A stretch of DNA of 64,000 bases from Chimaeribacter arupi (GCF_002858805.1 NZ_PJZI01000023.1:1-64000); one strand, 5' to 3'; shown: positions 46,590 through 56,594, counted from the stretch's first letter. A program made the numbers and translations. Notes: a model not told the origin generated them from the sequence alone.

Positions 46590-47492
46590 ATGGCCAAAGA
46601 TCGGGCATTGACGCTGGAAGCGTTACGCGTAATGGATGCAATAGATCGCCGCGGCAGTTTTGCCGCCGCCGCGGATGAACTGGGCCGTGTGCCGAGTGCC
46701 CTGAGCTACACCATGCAGAAGCTGGAAGAGGAGCTGGACGTGGTGCTGTTTGACCGCTCAGGCCACCGGACAAAATTCACCAATGTCGGGCGGATGCTGC
46801 TGGAGCGCGGCCGGGTGCTGCTGGAGGCGGCCGACAAGCTGACCACCGATGCCGAAGCGCTGGCGCGCGGCTGGGAGACGCACATCACCATCGTCTGCGA
46901 GGCGCTGTCGCCTGCCGTGCAGCTGTTCCCGCTGATTGAGCGGCTGGCGCAAAAAGCCAACACCCAGGTGTCGTTGCTGACCGAAGTGCTGGCCGGGGCG
47001 TGGGAGCGGCTGGAGCAGGGGCGGGCGGACATCGTTATCGCGCCGGACATGCATTTCCGCTCCTCGTCCGAGATCAACAGCCGCAAGCTGTATAAGCTGA
47101 TGAGCGTCTACGTGGCCGCGCCGGACCACCCGATCCACCAGGAGCCGGAGCCTTTGTCAGAGATTACCCGCGTGAAATACCGCGGCATCGCGGTAGCAGA
47201 CACCGCCCGCGAGCGCCCGGTGCTGACGGTGCAGTTGCTCGACAAACAGCAGCGGCTGACGGTAAGTACCATTGCGGAGAAGCGGCAGGCGTTGCTGGCG
47301 GGGCTGGGGGTGGCCACCATGCCTTACCCGATGGTCGAGCAGGACATCGCCGAGGGGCGGCTGCGGGTGGTGAGCGCGGAGTACAACCGTGAAACGGACA
47401 TCATCATGGCGTGGCGGCGTGACAGCATGGGCGAGGCGAAAGCCTGGATGCTGCGCGAAATCCCGAAACTGTTCCAGCACCTTCAGCAATAA
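46590..47492 (+). CDS. yhaJ: LysR family transcriptional regulator YhaJ
   Basis: A 300-residue LysR regulator with an N-terminal winged HTH (DRRGSFAAAADELGRVPSALSYTMQKLEEEL) nearly identical to E. coli YhaJ. The C-terminal effector domain includes ARERPVLTVQLLDKQQRLTV. YhaJ responds to aromatic compounds such as dinitrotoluene products in E. coli and probably controls neighbouring quinone and pirin genes. It is divergent from yhaK across 106 bp. Confidence 0.95.
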   Translation: MAKDRALTLEALRVMDAIDRRGSFAAAADELGRVPSALSYTMQKLEEELDVVLFDRSGHRTKFTNVGRMLLERGRVLLEAADKLTTDAEALARGWETHITIVCEALSPAVQLFPLIERLAQKANTQVSLLTEVLAGAWERLEQGRADIVIAPDMHFRSSSEINSRKLYKLMSVYVAAPDHPIHQEPEPLSEITRVKYRGIAVADTARERPVLTVQLLDKQQRLTVSTIAEKRQALLAGLGVATMPYPMVEQDIAEGRLRVVSAEYNRETDIIMAWRRDSMGEAKAWMLREIPKLFQHLQQ

Positions 47493-47537
47493 TGGCGGCG
47501 GGGCCGGGCATCACTGCCCGGCCCCGCGCGTTTTCCC

Positions 47538-48557
47538 TTACAGCCCGTCGGTTTCCCCGTCACGCTCCGGCGTACCAAAGCGCGTATCGCGCCCATGTTC
47601 TGCCAGCAGATCCTGTTCCGGCCCGATGGAGATCACCCCCGCCGGGTTGATGGTTTTATGGCTGCGGTAGTAGTGGTTGCGGATGTGCGCCAGATCCACC
47701 GTCTCCTCAATGCCCGGCATCTGGTAGATGTCACGCAGGAAGCCGTAAAGGTTAGGATAATCGCTGATCCGGTGGCGATCGCACTTGAAATGGGTGACAT
47801 ACACCGGGTCAAACCGCACCAGCGTGGTCCACAGCCGCAGGTCAGCCTCAGTGAGCTGGTTACCGGTCAGGTAACGTTTGAAACTCAGGATCTGTTCCAG
47901 CCGATCCAGCGCCTCAAATACCCCTTCCACCGCCGTGTCATAGGCCGCCTGGCTGGTGGCAAACCCGGCTTTGTAGACGCCGTTGTTCACCTTGTCATAG
48001 ATCCAGCTGTTGAGATCGTCGATCTCACCGCGCAGCGCTTCCGGGTAGTAATCCCCGGCGCGGGCGCCCACGGCATCAAACGCGCTGTTGAACATGCGGA
48101 TAATGTCAGCGGACTCGTTGCTGACGATGGTCTGCTGCTGTTTGTCCCACAATACCGGCACCGTCACGCGGCCGGTGTAATCCGGCTGGGCTTTCAGGTA
48201 GAGCTGATAAAGATAGTCAAGCTGGTAGAGGGAGTCGCCGGTGGCGGCCGGGAAATCACTGCCGAACGTCCAGCCGTTTTCCAGCATCAGCGGATGTACC
48301 ACCGACACCGGGATCAGCGTCTCCAGCCCTTTCAGTTTGCGCATCAGCAGAGTGCGGTGCGCCCACGGGCAGGCGAGGGAGACATACAGGTGGTAGCGAT
48401 CCGGCTCGGCGCGGAAGCCGCCGCGCCCATGCTCACCCGCTTCACCGTCCGCGGTGACCCAGTTACGGAACTGTGAGGTGGAGCGCTTGAAATGGCCGCC
48501 GGTTGATTTGGTGTCATACCAGGTATCCTGCCAGACACCGTCAACTAATTGTCCCAT
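47538..48557 (-). CDS. yqjG: Glutathionyl-hydroquinone reductase YqjG
   Basis: A 339-residue Xi-class glutathione transferase. Cys63 in SLACPWAHRTLL is the catalytic residue that reduces glutathionyl-hydroquinones. It is about 11 residues longer than the E. coli protein at the C-terminus. It converges with yhaJ and is 97 bases after yqjF, which may share its promoter. Confidence 0.96.
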   Translation of the reverse strand: MGQLVDGVWQDTWYDTKSTGGHFKRSTSQFRNWVTADGEAGEHGRGGFRAEPDRYHLYVSLACPWAHRTLLMRKLKGLETLIPVSVVHPLMLENGWTFGSDFPAATGDSLYQLDYLYQLYLKAQPDYTGRVTVPVLWDKQQQTIVSNESADIIRMFNSAFDAVGARAGDYYPEALRGEIDDLNSWIYDKVNNGVYKAGFATSQAAYDTAVEGVFEALDRLEQILSFKRYLTGNQLTEADLRLWTTLVRFDPVYVTHFKCDRHRISDYPNLYGFLRDIYQMPGIEETVDLAHIRNHYYRSHKTINPAGVISIGPEQDLLAEHGRDTRFGTPERDGETDGL

Positions 48558-48654
48558 GATTCTCTCCTTCCTTCAGTATTCGCGGGGGGCAAAAGGGCAA
48601 GGCGGGAACGGCCCGGCACTTACCCTTATCATGTGCTGCGTTAAGTGTAGCGGA

Positions 48655-49074
48655 TCACGCCCGGCTTAAGGTTTTGGCGGCCAGCAGGCGCTTTTTCAGC
48701 AGCGCGTCCAGGCTGAAACCACCGGCACCGGCCACGCTCAGCGCCAGGAAGCCCCCTGCAATCGACAGGTTCTTCATAAACATCATCTGGTTCATGCCAT
48801 CAGCAAAGTTACTGTGGAAGATAAGCGCCGTCAGCACCGTGAAGATGGCAGTGATAAACGCCGTTGTACGGGTCAGGAAGCCGAACAGGATGGCCAGGCC
48901 GCCGCCGAACTCCAGCAAAATGGTCAGGGGCAACATAAAGCCGGGCACGCCCATGCTTTCCATATACTGCTGGGTGGCGCTGTAGCCGCCGATTTTGCCG
49001 TAACCCGCCGTGATAAACAGGATTGGCATCAGGATGCGTGCCGCCAGCAGACCGGTATCTTCTAATTTCTTCAT
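48655..49074 (-). CDS. yqjF: DoxX family membrane protein YqjF
   Basis: A 139-residue four-helix membrane protein of the DoxX family (ARILMPILFITAGYGKIGGY, LEFGGGLAILFGFLTRTTA). The function is uncertain; it sits beside the quinone-related yqjG as in E. coli. The start at MKKLEDTGLL matches relatives; ATGs at 49077 and 49089 are in-frame alternatives. Confidence 0.92.
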   Translation of the reverse strand: MKKLEDTGLLAARILMPILFITAGYGKIGGYSATQQYMESMGVPGFMLPLTILLEFGGGLAILFGFLTRTTAFITAIFTVLTALIFHSNFADGMNQMMFMKNLSIAGGFLALSVAGAGGFSLDALLKKRLLAAKTLSRA

Positions 49075-49300
49075 CATCTTCTTCACCATTATTTTGCCGG
49101 GGCAATCTGCACCCGTGTGGGGTATTGTGCGCCTCAGGCCAGCAATGACGCGGCATCAGGCTGTTTCGCTATTCGATGGAGAGAAGTGTAGGGGAGGCGT
49201 GAAAAAGATGTAAGCAAGGAAAACTGCTGGATAACATCAAAAAAACTGACTAAAGGTTAAAGCAGGAAAACGGAGGGAAAAGAACACGGTAGCGCACCGG

Positions 49301-49585
49301 CTACCGTGGGGAGAGGGTATTGCGGATCAGTTTAACGGTGCCCCAGATGCCGATGGCACGGCGGCCCCACTGCATCACCTTATTCGGGTGACGGGCGGTA
49401 TACACCGCCATCAGGCTGGAACCAATCGCCAGGTACTTTTTCATACCCATCAGCTTGATCCAGCCCCGGTCATAGGGGGCGGTTGCCACCAGCCACTGAT
49501 CACACTCATCCGTCAGATCCGCGCGCTGCTGCTGAATCAGGTAGAGCAGGCGCAGTTTTTCGGCATGGCGTTCACGGGGTCTCAT
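49301..49585 (-). CDS. yqjK: YqjK-like family protein
   Basis: A 94-residue basic protein (RERHAEKLRLLYLIQQQRADLTDECDQW) with one weak hydrophobic segment near KKYLAIGSSLMAVYTA. It matches YqjK in length and position, overlapping yqjE by 4 bases. The function is unknown. The 226-bp gap to yqjF holds nothing I can support. Confidence 0.88.
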   Translation of the reverse strand: MRPRERHAEKLRLLYLIQQQRADLTDECDQWLVATAPYDRGWIKLMGMKKYLAIGSSLMAVYTARHPNKVMQWGRRAIGIWGTVKLIRNTLSPR

Positions 49586-49989
49586 GGAATTTTCTTCTCC
49601 AGCAGGGCGCGGTCAATCTGCAACTGACGGCGTGTGGCCCCGAGCAGCGTGGAGCGTTTGGCTTTCACCAGTGTCCAGATGCCGACCCCCAGCGCCAGTG
49701 CCAGCAGAATGCCGGTGGTTATCCACAACGCCGGCTGGCGGTAAGCCGGGTCGATCGCCCAGAAGATCAGTACCAGTAAACTGACCAGGCCAAAGGCCAG
49801 CAGGATTAATGAGATACCGGTCATCAGCAGCAACTGCACCAGGTGGGATTTCTCCTCCTCCAGTTCCAGTACCGCCAGCTTCACGCGGGTTTCAACAATG
49901 CCAACCACGGTGGTGACAACACGGTGCGCAACATCCAGGGCCCCTTTCGCCGGGCCCTGGGAATCAGTGGGTTTGCGATAATCCGTCAT
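49582..49989 (-). CDS. yqjE: Phage holin family / YqjE membrane protein
   Basis: A 135-residue protein with a charged N-terminal helix (VGIVETRVKLAVLELEEEKSHL) and two membrane helices (LLLMTGISLILLAFGLVSLLVLIFWAI and ALWITTGILLALALGVGIW). It fits DUF1469/YqjE. The ATG is 1 base after the yqjD stop. It probably works with YqjD at the inner membrane; the exact role is unknown. Confidence 0.93.
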   Translation of the reverse strand: MTDYRKPTDSQGPAKGALDVAHRVVTTVVGIVETRVKLAVLELEEEKSHLVQLLLMTGISLILLAFGLVSLLVLIFWAIDPAYRQPALWITTGILLALALGVGIWTLVKAKRSTLLGATRRQLQIDRALLEKKIP

Positions 49990-49990
49990 A

Positions 49991-50296
49991 TCAGCGTCGT
50001 GCAATCAGAACGCCGATGATGACGCCGACAGCAGCCCCGATGCCGACCCCTTTCCACGGGTTATCATGGACATAAGAATCCGCCTGGCTGGCGATCTCCT
50101 TGGTCTGGTGGACAACTTTGTCACTGGTGTCGCTCAGGCGCACGCGGGTATCTTTCAGCGTGCTTTCAGCACGGCTGCGAAGTCTGTCCCATTCGGCCAG
50201 CGGCTTCTCCGAAGAGGAGCGAAGCACATCTTCCAGCGTATCGGCCAGTGACTTGAGTTCTGCACGTAAACTATCCGAGGTGTAATCTTTTGCCAT
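49991..50296 (-). CDS. yqjD: ElaB/YqjD/DUF883 family membrane-anchored ribosome-binding protein
   Basis: A 101-residue tail-anchored protein: an amphipathic coiled coil (LRAELKSLADTLEDVLRSSSEKP) followed by the C-terminal anchor DNPWKGVGIGAAVGVIIGVLIARR. E. coli YqjD binds ribosomes in stationary phase and places them at the membrane. It is the first of the yqjD-yqjE-yqjK coupled set. Confidence 0.95.
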   Translation of the reverse strand: MAKDYTSDSLRAELKSLADTLEDVLRSSSEKPLAEWDRLRSRAESTLKDTRVRLSDTSDKVVHQTKEIASQADSYVHDNPWKGVGIGAAVGVIIGVLIARR

Positions 50297-50440
50297 CAGG
50301 TGACTCCTTCATTTACAGGACGGTCTTTTTAACATAGAGGATTTCCGGCGGTGCGCAAATGCGATTAATCTGGTTGATTCTTCACGCTTTTCACCGCGCC
50401 GTCACGCAGCCGGAAGGGGGCTCAGGCCCACCCGGCCGGG

Positions 50441-50815
50441 TTATTGCCCGGCTTCGCGCAGCTCCGCTATCGCCTCTTCCAGTTTTTGCTGGCGTACGGC
50501 AATTTTTTCCTTATCGCCGCTCGCCTGTGCTTCCTTCAGATCTTGCTGCCGTTCTGCGACCTCCTGCTGCTTTTCCTTTACCTTATCGGCTTTTTCCGCC
50601 GACAGGCTCTGGGCAGTGCAGTTGGCTTTGACCGCCGTCAGCGCCTTTTGCAGGCCATTCAGCCGGTCAGCCTGGCCCTGTTCACGGGCGTGGGCCATCT
50701 GCTGTTCGATCGCCTGCGCCTTGCTCTCGCAGGTTTCGACCGGTGCCGCGACACACGCCGCTGAAAACAGCGACAGCGAAAGGAAGAGTGTCAGGGGGGC
50801 GTGAAACGTCATCAT
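50441..50815 (-). CDS. yqjC: DUF1090 family periplasmic protein YqjC
   Basis: A 124-residue secreted protein with a signal peptide (LTLFLSLSLFSAACVAAPVETC) and a long charged coiled coil (KADKVKEKQQEVAERQQDLKEAQASGDKEKIAVRQQKLEEAI). It matches DUF1090. E. coli YqjC is linked to acid stress; the mechanism is unknown. Two adjacent ATGs (50815 and 50812) follow AAGGAACC. Confidence 0.92.
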   Translation of the reverse strand: MMTFHAPLTLFLSLSLFSAACVAAPVETCESKAQAIEQQMAHAREQGQADRLNGLQKALTAVKANCTAQSLSAEKADKVKEKQQEVAERQQDLKEAQASGDKEKIAVRQQKLEEAIAELREAGQ

Positions 50816-50939
50816 CCGGTTCCTTATTTATGTCCGGGCGGGGCAACAACTTCCACCCGCCACAGCGTTAAGCATAGACGGGAATTACGCATCCCCCCAA
50901 AAAAACAGGCTTTTTCGGAAAAGTTTTGTGTCACAGGCC

Positions 50940-50966
50940 AAAAAAAACGCGCCGTGGCGGCGCGTC
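50940..50966 (-). terminator. Terminator after mzrA
   Basis: On the minus strand an ACGCGCC/GGCGCGT stem with a short loop is followed by eight Ts, separating yqjA-mzrA from yqjC. Confidence 0.9.
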
Positions 50967-50989
50967 TGCAGGCAGAGGGGCAGTACCGG

Positions 50990-51376
50990 CTAGCCGGTAC
51001 GCAGCTGATCATGGGTCAGCTTCTTTACCCAGGTTTGCTCGGCACTGACGGCGCGCTGCTCCACGATATAACCCTGGGGAAGGATCACCGAGAGCGCCTC
51101 ACGTGCGGCCTGCTGCTGCTGGGGCGAGGCCAGCCGGATTATCAGGGTGTCATTTTCCGGCGTAATGCTTTTGATGCGGATGCCGCGCTGGTCCAGGTTC
51201 TGGTAAACGAAAAAGCCGTCCGGCAGGGTCAGCCCGTGCCGCTCAGGGCGGATAGAGAGCGCGTTCTCCTGGCTGTTGCCGCGCGGCAGGGCCAGCAGGC
51301 CCAGCACGGCGAAGGCCACCATCAGGCAAACCAGCCACTGCCAGCGCAACGGGGAGCTCAGGTACGGGAGCTTCAT
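50990..51376 (-). CDS. mzrA: EnvZ/OmpR regulon moderator MzrA
   Basis: A 128-residue inner-membrane protein with one N-terminal helix ([18 protein letters not shown]) and a periplasmic domain ([40 protein letters not shown]). MzrA connects the Cpx response to EnvZ/OmpR by contact with EnvZ. It overlaps yqjA by 4 bases, so the two are one unit. Confidence 0.93.
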   Translation of the reverse strand: MKLPYLSSPLRWQWLVCLMVAFAVLGLLALPRGNSQENALSIRPERHGLTLPDGFFVYQNLDQRGIRIKSITPENDTLIIRLASPQQQQAAREALSVILPQGYIVEQRAVSAEQTWVKKLTHDQLRTG

Positions 51377-52050
51377 ACATTATTTCCTTTGTCTGAACTG
51401 CCTTGCCGCTTACGCCACAGCACCACCAGCGAGCCAATCAGGCCCAGCACCAGCAGCACCAGCGGCAGCATCATCAGGCAGAACATCAGTTGATCTTCAT
51501 ATTTTAAAAACAGCGGCGTCTTGCCGAGGAAAAAGCCCATCGTGGTCAAAATCACGACCCACAGGAAGCCGCTCATCCAGTTAAAGAACTGGAAGCGGCC
51601 GTTGCTGAGGCCGGAAAGCCCGGCAATGGTGGGCAGCAATGTGCGCACGAAAGCCAGGAAACGGCCAATCAGCAGGGCAGACAAGCCATGCCGGTGAAAC
51701 AGGTTATGCGCCCGCTGGTGGTACTGGGCAGGCAGGTGCGACAGCCAGCTCTGCACCAGGCGCGTATTGCCGAGCCAGCGCCCCTGGATGTAACTGAGCC
51801 AGCAGCCGAGGCTGGCGGCAGTGGTCAGGATCACCAGCGTCAGCGGGAAATTCATAGTGCCTTTGGCGATCAGCACACCTACCAGAATCAGCAGGCTGTC
51901 ACCCGGCAAAAAGGCCGCCGGCAGCAGGCCGTTTTCCAGGAACAGGATAATAAACAGTAAGATATAAATGGCCCAGACCAGCGTGGGGTCGGCCAGCAAG
52001 TCAAAATTTTGGTGCCACAATGCGTGCAGCAGCTCTTTGATGATATCCAT
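51373..52050 (-). CDS. yqjA: DedA family membrane protein YqjA
   Basis: A 225-residue DedA-family protein with the conserved motifs [20 protein letters not shown] and [28 protein letters not shown], and four to six membrane helices. YqjA supports proton-dependent alkaline and osmotic tolerance and cell division in E. coli. I start at [12 protein letters not shown] (52050); an in-frame extension to 52095 is not conserved. Confidence 0.95.
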   Translation of the reverse strand: MDIIKELLHALWHQNFDLLADPTLVWAIYILLFIILFLENGLLPAAFLPGDSLLILVGVLIAKGTMNFPLTLVILTTAASLGCWLSYIQGRWLGNTRLVQSWLSHLPAQYHQRAHNLFHRHGLSALLIGRFLAFVRTLLPTIAGLSGLSNGRFQFFNWMSGFLWVVILTTMGFFLGKTPLFLKYEDQLMFCLMMLPLVLLVLGLIGSLVVLWRKRQGSSDKGNNV

Positions 52051-52313
52051 GTAGCGCGTCCGGAAACTCCATAACTTTTTAAGCCCGGTTTCCACAGTGA
52101 CATCCTGTGCTGTGTTTCTTACCGGCCGATTAACGGGCGGAGGGCGGAGGTATCACGGGAGGGCCGTGACGTAACTTTCCCGCGTATTATCCGCGGGTTA
52201 CCTGTTTTGGCGGCATTTATCTTAAAAACGGGTAAAAAAAGTGGTCTAACTGTAACAAAAACCGTCAGAACGAAACAGCGGTAATCACACGGCTTCAATC
52301 ATGTTTACACTGC

Positions 52314-52360
52314 ATTGTATTAAGGCGGAAAAAAGCCGGACAGGTTTTACATAAATTGAC
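52314..52360 (-). promoter_or_regulatory. Candidate CpxR-activated promoter of yqjA-mzrA
   Basis: On the minus strand GTCAA-TTTAT-GTAAA (52346-52360) fits the CpxR box GTAAA-N5-GTAAA at 9 of 10 positions. A -10 TACAAT lies at 52314-52319 with no good -35, placing the box about 46 bases before the predicted start, a typical activator position. The leader would be near 255 nt. The rest of the 363-bp gap (52051-52413) shows no gene. Confidence 0.4.
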
Positions 52361-52373
52361 ATAAACGGCGGGC

Positions 52374-52399
52374 AGAAAAAAACCGGCTGACGCCGGTTT
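52374..52399 (-). terminator. Terminator after exuR
   Basis: On the minus strand an AACCGGC/GCCGGTT stem is followed by a run of Ts, 15 bases beyond the exuR stop. Confidence 0.85.
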
Positions 52400-52413
52400 C
52401 AGGGAGCTGGGGC

Positions 52414-53190
52414 CTATTTGGGCAGGCTCAGGTGGCTTTCCAGATGTACCACCGGGTTTTCGGCGAACAGGTAACGGTCAACGTTAAACTCGAAATCGTC
52501 GGTGGTGGCATGGAACAGCATCTGTTTGGTGTTCTCCAGGTGCTGCCACATCGCCAGCTTGGCGGCGTGCGGGTCTTTGCGCATCAGCGCTTTCAGGATC
52601 TGGTCATGATCCTCGCACCAGCTCTCAATTGACTTGTCATCAATGTGTTCATGCAGCTTCAGCCAGTAAGGGTTGTGCACCCGCTGGCTCCACATCTTCT
52701 CGACAATGGCGGCCAGGGCGCTGTTTTGGGTTGCCAGCGCCACCTGCACATGGAATTTCAGATCCCACTGCGAATCGCGGAAGCGATCCTCCTGCCGGGC
52801 GTGCTCCTGAATCTCCATCAGCTGCACAATATCCTGCTTGGTGACCTGCGTGGCGGCAAACTCCGCGATGTTGCTCTCAATCAGCTGGCGTGCCTGCAAC
52901 AGCTCGAACGGGCCGACGCTGGCAAACTCCATCTCGGCGCTCGGCATCACCAGGTGCTTCTGTTTGCTGGAAATGACATGGATGCCCGACCCTTTGCGCA
53001 CCTCCACATACCCTTCCACCTCCAGCATGATGATCGCTTCCCGCACCACGGTACGGCTGACGTTCATCTCTTCAGAGATATAGCGCTCTGCGGGCAGCTT
53101 TTCGCCCACCGGATAAACCCCGGACTCGATACGCTGTTTAAATTCTGCGGCCAGTTGCTGATAAAGCCGTCGCGATTCGGTGAATTCCAT
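52414..53190 (-). CDS. exuR: Hexuronate regulon repressor ExuR
   Basis: A 258-residue GntR/FadR-type repressor, equal in length to E. coli ExuR. The N-terminal winged HTH is [35 protein letters not shown], and the C-terminal FCD domain has metal-binding histidines ([26 protein letters not shown]). It responds to galacturonate and glucuronate and represses exuT, uxaC and uxaA. A separate promoter lies in the 210-bp gap to exuT. Confidence 0.97.
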   Translation of the reverse strand: MEFTESRRLYQQLAAEFKQRIESGVYPVGEKLPAERYISEEMNVSRTVVREAIIMLEVEGYVEVRKGSGIHVISSKQKHLVMPSAEMEFASVGPFELLQARQLIESNIAEFAATQVTKQDIVQLMEIQEHARQEDRFRDSQWDLKFHVQVALATQNSALAAIVEKMWSQRVHNPYWLKLHEHIDDKSIESWCEDHDQILKALMRKDPHAAKLAMWQHLENTKQMLFHATTDDFEFNVDRYLFAENPVVHLESHLSLPK

Positions 53191-53351
53191 GACAGTGCTC
53201 TTGGGTAAAGGTGAGTGGAAAAAGCCGGCGGTGATGATAGCAAGTTATGGCGGGCATGTTTACCCGAAGTCTTCCCTGCGCCATAACCTGTTATACCACT
53301 TTACTATAGCGCAGCGGCGGGGCGGGGCCTATGTCTCAGGGCGCAAAAATG

Positions 53352-53377
53352 AAAAAACCCGGCACACCGGCCGGGTC
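53352..53377 (-). terminator. Terminator after exuT
   Basis: On the minus strand a CCCGG/CCGGG-type stem (CCCGGCCGGTGTGCCGGG) is followed by six Ts, 24 bases beyond the exuT stop. Confidence 0.85.
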
Positions 53378-53400
53378 AGGGAAGGGCAGTCGCCGGGGCG

Positions 53401-54699
53401 TCAGGCTTTTGCCGTGGCCGGCAGCTCGGCCGCCGGTTGCAGTTCCGCGGCCGGGCGGTTTTGCAGCACCGTCCAGATAACCACCGCCCCCAGCAGGTCA
53501 AACACCGCCAGCGCAGCAAACAGCGGGCTGAAGCCCAGCGTATCCGCCAGCGCACCGACCACCAGGGCAAACATGGTGCTGGCCGTCCAGGCCGCCATGC
53601 CGGTCAGGCCGTTGGCGGTCGCGACTTCATTGCGGCCGAAGACGTCTGAGGAGAGGGTAATCAGCGAACCGGAGAGCGCCTGATGGGCGAAGCCGCCGAT
53701 GCACAGCAGCGCAATCGCCGCATACGGGCTGGTGAACAGGCCGATGGTGCCGGGGCCGATCATCAGCACCGCGCCCATGGTGACCACCAGTTTGCGCGAC
53801 ACAATCAGGTTCACGCCAAATACCCGCTGGAACAGCGGCGGCAGATACCCGCCGACGATGCAGCCGAGGTCAGCAAACAGCATCGGCAGCCAGGCGAACA
53901 TGGCGATCTCTTTCAGGTTGAAGCCGTAAGCCTTGAACATAAACAACGGGATCCAGGCGTTAAAGGTGCCCCAGGCCGGTTCCGCCAGGAAGCGCGGCAG
54001 GGCGATGCCCCAGAACTGGCGGTTTTGCAGGATCTGCCAGGCGCTCATCTTTTTGGCGTTATTGGTCTGGTGCTGCGCTTCCTGGCCGTCCAGGATGTAG
54101 CTGCGTTCTTCGTTGCTGAGTTTCTTTTGATCTTTCGGGTGTTTGTAGAAGATCAGCCAGCAGATCGCCCAGGCGAGGCTCAGCACACCGGTAATAATGA
54201 AGGCCATTTCCCAGCTGTGCGCCACAATCGCCCAGACCACCAGCGGCGGGGCGATCATCGCGCCGATTGAGGAGCCGACGTTGAAATAGCCCACGGCGAT
54301 TGAACGCTCCTTCGCCGGGAACCACTCACTGCTGGCTTTCAGCCCGGCCGGGATCATCGCCGCCTCGGCCATGCCGACCGCCCCGCGCGCCAGCGCCAGG
54401 CCGCCCCAGCTATTGGCCAGCGCCGTACACATACAGAAGATGGCCCACATCACGGCGAACATCGCATAGCCGATTTTGGTACCGAGCACGTCCAGAATAT
54501 AACCGGCGACCGGCTGCATCACCGTGTAGCAGGCCGAGTAGGCGGCGACGATATAAGAGTACTGCTGCGTGGTGATGTGCAGCGAGCTTTCGAGGGTGGG
54601 TGCCGCAACCGCAATGGCATTGCGCGTCAGGTAACCGAGCACGGTGCCGACGGTCACCAGCGCAATCATGTACCAGCGCAGCCCTTTGATCTTACGCAT
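53401..54699 (-). CDS. exuT: Hexuronate MFS transporter ExuT
   Basis: A 432-residue major facilitator of the anion:cation symporter family with 12 predicted helices. It is very similar to E. coli ExuT (MRKIKGLRWYMIALVTVG, WGGLALARGAVGMAEAAMIPAGLK, RFLAEPAWGTFNAWIPLFMFKAYGF). It imports galacturonate and glucuronate. The ATG at 54699 has GGGAG 8 bases upstream; a GTG at 54708 is less likely. It is divergent from uxaC. Confidence 0.97.
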   Translation of the reverse strand: MRKIKGLRWYMIALVTVGTVLGYLTRNAIAVAAPTLESSLHITTQQYSYIVAAYSACYTVMQPVAGYILDVLGTKIGYAMFAVMWAIFCMCTALANSWGGLALARGAVGMAEAAMIPAGLKASSEWFPAKERSIAVGYFNVGSSIGAMIAPPLVVWAIVAHSWEMAFIITGVLSLAWAICWLIFYKHPKDQKKLSNEERSYILDGQEAQHQTNNAKKMSAWQILQNRQFWGIALPRFLAEPAWGTFNAWIPLFMFKAYGFNLKEIAMFAWLPMLFADLGCIVGGYLPPLFQRVFGVNLIVSRKLVVTMGAVLMIGPGTIGLFTSPYAAIALLCIGGFAHQALSGSLITLSSDVFGRNEVATANGLTGMAAWTASTMFALVVGALADTLGFSPLFAALAVFDLLGAVVIWTVLQNRPAAELQPAAELPATAKA

Positions 54700-54930
54700 A
54701 TAACTCACTCCCAGTCATTTGATAGGCGATGGGTGCCGCGGGATGCGGCCCCAGAACACAACGGCCTTCCCAGGGAATGGCCGTTGGCGCTTCGTATAGT
54801 TTTTATGGGAGAAGCCCGGAAGCCGGGGCTTCTGCCGGCACGCACCGCTTAAGCACGCCGGAAAGGGGCTGCATCCGGCCCCGCCGTGGCAGGTAAGCGG
54901 AACCGGTGCAGCACAAAACGCAAGCACCTT

Positions 54931-54968
54931 AACTTGTCATACAGATTTAAAAGTTGAGTGACATCACA
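54931..54968. promoter_or_regulatory. ExuR-like operator and CRP-like site in the exuT-uxaC region
   Basis: AACTTGTCATACAGATTT (54931-54948) agrees at 13 of 18 positions with the ExuR/UxuR palindrome AAATTGGTATACCAATTT. Directly after it, GTTGAGTGACATCACA (54953-54968) has a perfect right half of the CRP site. E. coli exuT and uxaCA are under ExuR and CRP. The rest of the 482-bp gap (54700-55181) holds a second box at 55117 and no gene. Confidence 0.5.
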
Positions 54969-55116
54969 AAACCCATTTTTCAATTAGGGAATACTGCTAA
55001 CCATGCGGGAAGGGTGCGACAGCGCACGCATTTTTACCTTTTAAGCCGGAACGGCCCGGCCCGGCACGGTACAATCAGGAGACTGGGTGCCATAAGAAAG
55101 TGCTGGACGCCCCCCG

Positions 55117-55134
55117 GAATTGGTGTGATAACTT
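55117..55134. promoter_or_regulatory. Second ExuR-like operator near uxaC
   Basis: GAATTGGTGTGATAACTT agrees at 12 of 18 positions with the ExuR/UxuR palindrome, including the intact left half AATTGGT. It lies about 48 bases before the uxaC start, a good position for repression. Confidence 0.5.
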
Positions 55135-55181
55135 TATCCGCAACACGGACCCTGTTTCGAATGCAAGGTGAGGAACCTACT

Positions 55182-56594
55182 ATGTCGTCATTTATGACCG
55201 AAGATTTTCTGCTCGACAGTGAGTTTGCCAAACGGCTTTACCATGACTATGCCAAAGACCAGCCGATTTTTGACTACCACTGTCACCTGCCGCCGGAGCA
55301 GATCGCCCAGGACTATCAGTTCGCCAATTTGTATGACATCTGGCTGAAAGGCGATCACTACAAATGGCGGGCGATGCGCACCAACGGCGTGGCAGAACGC
55401 TTCTGTACCGGTGATGCCTCCGACTGGGAAAAATTCCTCGCCTGGGCCGATACCGTGCCGCATACCCTCGGCAACCCGCTCTACCACTGGACGCACCTCG
55501 AGCTGCGCCGCCCGTTCGGCATCACCGGCACGTTGCTGTCAAAAGAGACGGCGGAAGAGGTCTGGCAGCGCTGCAACGCGCTGCTGAGCCAGCCCGCCTT
55601 CAGCGCGCGCGGCATCATGCAGCAGATGAACGTGAAACTGGTCGGCACGACGGATGACCCGGCCGACTCGCTGGAACACCATAAAGCGATTGCCGAAGAC
55701 CACAGTTTTGACATCAAAGTGCTGCCGAGCTGGCGGCCGGACAAGGCGTTCATTATTGAAGCACCGGGCTTTACTGACTACCTGACCCGCCTGAGCGCCG
55801 CGGCGGACGTCGCCGTCTCCCGCTTCAGCCACTTGTGTGATGCGCTGACCGCCCGGCTGGATCATTTCGCCGCGCATGGCTGTAAAGTGGCAGACCACGC
55901 GCTGGACGTGGTGGTCTACGCCGAGGCCGATGACGCCACGCTGGACGGCATCCTCGCCCGCCGGCTGACCGGCACGCTGCCCACCAAAGAAGAGAGCGCC
56001 CAGTTCCGCACCGCGGTGCTGCTGTTCCTGGCAGCGGAATACCAGAAACGCGGCTGGGTGCAGCAGTACCACATCGGCGCGCTGCGCAATAACAACACGC
56101 GGATGTTACAGGCCATCGGGCCGGACATCGGTTTTGACTCGATCAACGACCAGCCGCTGGCGGAGCCGCTGTCCCGCCTGCTGGACGCCCAGGCGCGCAA
56201 CAATGCGCTGCCGAAAACCATTCTTTACTGCCTGAACCCGCGGGATAACGAAGTGATCGGCACGATGGTCGGTAACTTCCAGGGCGAAGGGATGCCGGGC
56301 AAGATGCAGTTCGGTTCCGGCTGGTGGTTCAACGACCAGAAAGACGGGATGCAGCGCCAGCTGACCCAGCTCGCCAACCTCGGCCTGCTGAGCCGCTTTG
56401 TCGGGATGCTCACCGACAGCCGCAGCTTCCTCTCCTACACGCGCCATGAGTATTTCCGCCGTGTCCTCTGCCAGATGATGGGCCGCTGGGTGGCCGACGG
56501 CGAAGCACCGGCGGACATCCAGTTACTCGGCAGCATGGTGAAAAACATCTGCTTCGATAACGCGAAAAACTATTTTGCGATTGAGCTGAACTGA
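55182..56594 (+). CDS. uxaC: Glucuronate isomerase UxaC
   Basis: A 470-residue isomerase, the same length as E. coli UxaC, in the amidohydrolase-related fold ([18 protein letters not shown] with its metal-binding Hx[34 protein letters not shown]). It converts glucuronate to fructuronate and galacturonate to tagaturonate. I use the ATG at 55182 ([11 protein letters not shown]); the upstream in-frame stretch is not conserved. It is followed by uxaA. Confidence 0.98.
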   Translation: MSSFMTEDFLLDSEFAKRLYHDYAKDQPIFDYHCHLPPEQIAQDYQFANLYDIWLKGDHYKWRAMRTNGVAERFCTGDASDWEKFLAWADTVPHTLGNPLYHWTHLELRRPFGITGTLLSKETAEEVWQRCNALLSQPAFSARGIMQQMNVKLVGTTDDPADSLEHHKAIAEDHSFDIKVLPSWRPDKAFIIEAPGFTDYLTRLSAAADVAVSRFSHLCDALTARLDHFAAHGCKVADHALDVVVYAEADDATLDGILARRLTGTLPTKEESAQFRTAVLLFLAAEYQKRGWVQQYHIGALRNNNTRMLQAIGPDIGFDSINDQPLAEPLSRLLDAQARNNALPKTILYCLNPRDNEVIGTMVGNFQGEGMPGKMQFGSGWWFNDQKDGMQRQLTQLANLGLLSRFVGMLTDSRSFLSYTRHEYFRRVLCQMMGRWVADGEAPADIQLLGSMVKNICFDNAKNYFAIELN

